A stretch of 7,563 nt of DNA from positions 1 to 7,563 of the forward strand of contig DAOSPF010000114.1 in assembly GCA_035374585.1 (NCBI GenBank). The letters run 5' to 3'. Each line of letters opens with the position of its first letter. Position 1 is the stretch's first letter. The translations under genes and the position numbers were made by a program. This document shows positions 6,895-7,563 of this stretch, piece after piece. This DNA comes from JAKPQD01 sp029572965. GTDB taxonomy: Bacteria; Bacteroidota; Bacteroidia; Bacteroidales; DTGW01. Under the pieces are notes generated by a model that was given only the letters and a program-made list of their open reading frames with translations, searched no databases and was not told the DNA's origin.

Positions 6895-7014
6895 GTCTTC
6901 GTCTTTTGCCCGTTTTACTTTGCCTTTCAGGATGCATTTGCCAATTGCCGGCTGGCATTTTCCTTGCTGCAACCTGCAATAATTGTCGTTGTAATATGGA
7001 CACTCGAAGCTCAT
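6874..7014 (-). CDS. Small four-cysteine protein, 46 residues, function unknown
   Basis: Reading the minus strand of the gap gives an ATG at 7014 and a TGA at 6874-6876. The product begins MSFECPYYNDNYC and has cysteines at 5, 13, 20 and 27 (C-x7-C-x6-C-x6-C), then a basic stretch GKVKRAK (31-37) and an acidic, polar tail. The even cysteine spacing, the CPYY start and the QPAIGKC segment look like a small metal-binding module, zinc or Fe-S, but no named family is assigned. There is no signal peptide, so it is probably cytoplasmic. It lies between rlmI and the regulator gene in the same direction, 111 bp after rlmI and 105 bp before the regulator, with a copy of the spacer element on each side. 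The last six residues (NEPISK) and the stop are encoded inside copy A. It is richer in GC than its flanks, which supports coding. Confidence 0.7.
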   Translation of the reverse strand: MSFECPYYNDNYCRLQQGKCQPAIGKCILKGKVKRAKDEDNEPISK

Positions 7015-7020
7015 CTTTTT

Positions 7021-7130
7021 AATTTGAAAATTTGAGAATTAGCTAATTTGAAAATGAAATCTTACTCCAAAATGCATAGTTATTTATGTTTTATCATTAG
7101 CTCATTATTACATTCGCTAATTTACTCATT
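7021..7130. repeat. Inverted-repeat spacer element, copy B, arms of 8-bp units
   Basis: The left arm (7021-7060) has five gapless units: AATTTGAA, AATTTGAG, AATTAGCT, AATTTGAA, AATGAAAT. The right arm (7091-7130), read on the minus strand, has AATGAGTA, AATTAGCG, AATGTAAT, AATGAGCT, AATGATAA. The centre at 7061-7090 begins with a TTACTC related to the CTACTC of copy A. The element fills the gap between the rlmI-like gene, whose TGA (7126-7128) lies inside the outermost right unit, and the four-cysteine gene, whose ATG is 6 bp from the left end. Confidence 0.8.
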
Positions 7131-7563
7131 CAATATATACAACAAGCCCTTTCAAATATTCCCCTTCCGGGTGAAAGATGCTTACAGGGTGGTCTGCCGG
7201 CTGGGTCAACTGGTGCAATATACGAACCGAACGCCCGGCATTGGCTGCCGCAACAAATATTGCCTGCCTGAACAGCTCTTTGGTAACCACTTGCGAGCAG
7301 GAGAATGTAAATAAAACACCGCCACCGCGTATTTGTTCAATGGCTTTCTGGTTAATCCTTTTATACGCCTGAAGTGCATTGTCAAGTGCTGCATTATGCT
7401 TGGCAAAAGCAGGAGGGTCGAGGATAATCAGGTTGTATTTGTCCTTTATTTCACGCATATATTCCAAACCATCTGCCACAATGGCTTCATGATTAAGTGT
7501 GTTAAAATTATTTAGGGCAATGTTTTCATTGGTAAGGGCAATAGCTTTGGCCGAACTGTCAAC
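7126..7563 (-). CDS. rlmI: RlmI-like class I SAM-dependent 23S rRNA cytosine methyltransferase, 3' part
   Basis: The open frame runs from the TGA at 7126-7128 to the window edge, giving the C-terminal 145 residues; the 5' part, including the expected PUA domain, is outside. Visible parts of the Rossmann-type methyltransferase domain are VDSSAKAIALTNENIALNN at the start (SAM-binding region), LIILDPPAFAKH with the DPP motif (residues 49-51 of the fragment), LFTFSCSQ with the SCS motif holding the presumed catalytic cysteine (C89), and the C-terminal HPVSIFHPEGEYLKGLVVYIE. This pattern is that of RlmI-type enzymes, which make 5-methylcytosine in 23S rRNA (C1962 in E. coli). The apparent start at 7479 is a GTG inside the domain and not the true start. 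The gene is first in the minus-strand group; its stop codon lies within spacer element copy B. Confidence 0.88.
   Translation of the reverse strand, partial: VDSSAKAIALTNENIALNNFNTLNHEAIVADGLEYMREIKDKYNLIILDPPAFAKHNAALDNALQAYKRINQKAIEQIRGGGVLFTFSCSQVVTKELFRQAIFVAAANAGRSVRILHQLTQPADHPVSIFHPEGEYLKGLVVYIE

Noticed and set aside
6780..7130. CRISPR array reading of the repeats
   Set aside because: The units are 8 bp, contiguous and inverted between arms, with a gene between the two copies; there are no uniform spacers and no cas gene.
7048..7314. 88-codon plus-strand frame across copy B and the rlmI 3' end
   Set aside because: It overlaps the well-supported methyltransferase frame and repeat DNA; no family features.

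Overview
The window looks like chromosomal DNA of a member of the Bacteroidota, probably Bacteroidales or a close relative. It is AT-rich, its start codons lack Shine-Dalgarno sequences, its spacers are very AT-rich, and it carries a fused E1 alpha/beta 2-oxo acid dehydrogenase typical of that phylum. This is inferred from gene content and style; no marker gene names the species.

Layout. Positions 1-311 are non-coding, with one good hairpin (122-175). A class I polyphosphate kinase 2 (ppk2) lies on the minus strand at 312-1142. A 282-bp divergent spacer (1143-1424) separates it from a plus-strand cluster: a lipoyl-bearing E2 acyltransferase (1425-2711), a 693-residue E1 with alpha and beta chains fused (2749-4830), and a long-chain flavodoxin (4887-5396). 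The flavodoxin stops 8 bp before the 3' end of a minus-strand group. Read in its own direction, that group is: the 3' part of an RlmI-like 23S rRNA cytosine methyltransferase (7563-7126, 5' end outside the window), a 46-codon four-cysteine protein (7014-6874, found by reading the spacer), a small XRE-type regulator (6768-6529) and a GT4 glycosyltransferase (6532-5405). The last two overlap by an ATGA.

How the genes work together. E2 and E1 form two of the three parts of an oxidative decarboxylation complex for pyruvate or branched-chain 2-oxo acids; E3 is not in the window. The flavodoxin is a low-potential electron carrier that may share the transcript. PPK2 interconverts nucleotides and polyphosphate and is transcribed separately. 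The regulator and glycosyltransferase are probably translationally coupled.

Most unusual feature. Both gaps in the minus-strand group (6780-6894 and 7021-7130) are filled by copies of one 110-115 bp inverted-repeat element. Its arms are tandem 8-bp units of the form AATnnnnn, five per arm, in opposite orientation around a 30-35 bp centre. A half copy with the same 8-bp period lies upstream of ppk2 (1156-1187). The elements run almost from stop codon to start codon and supply the stop codons of the two upstream genes.
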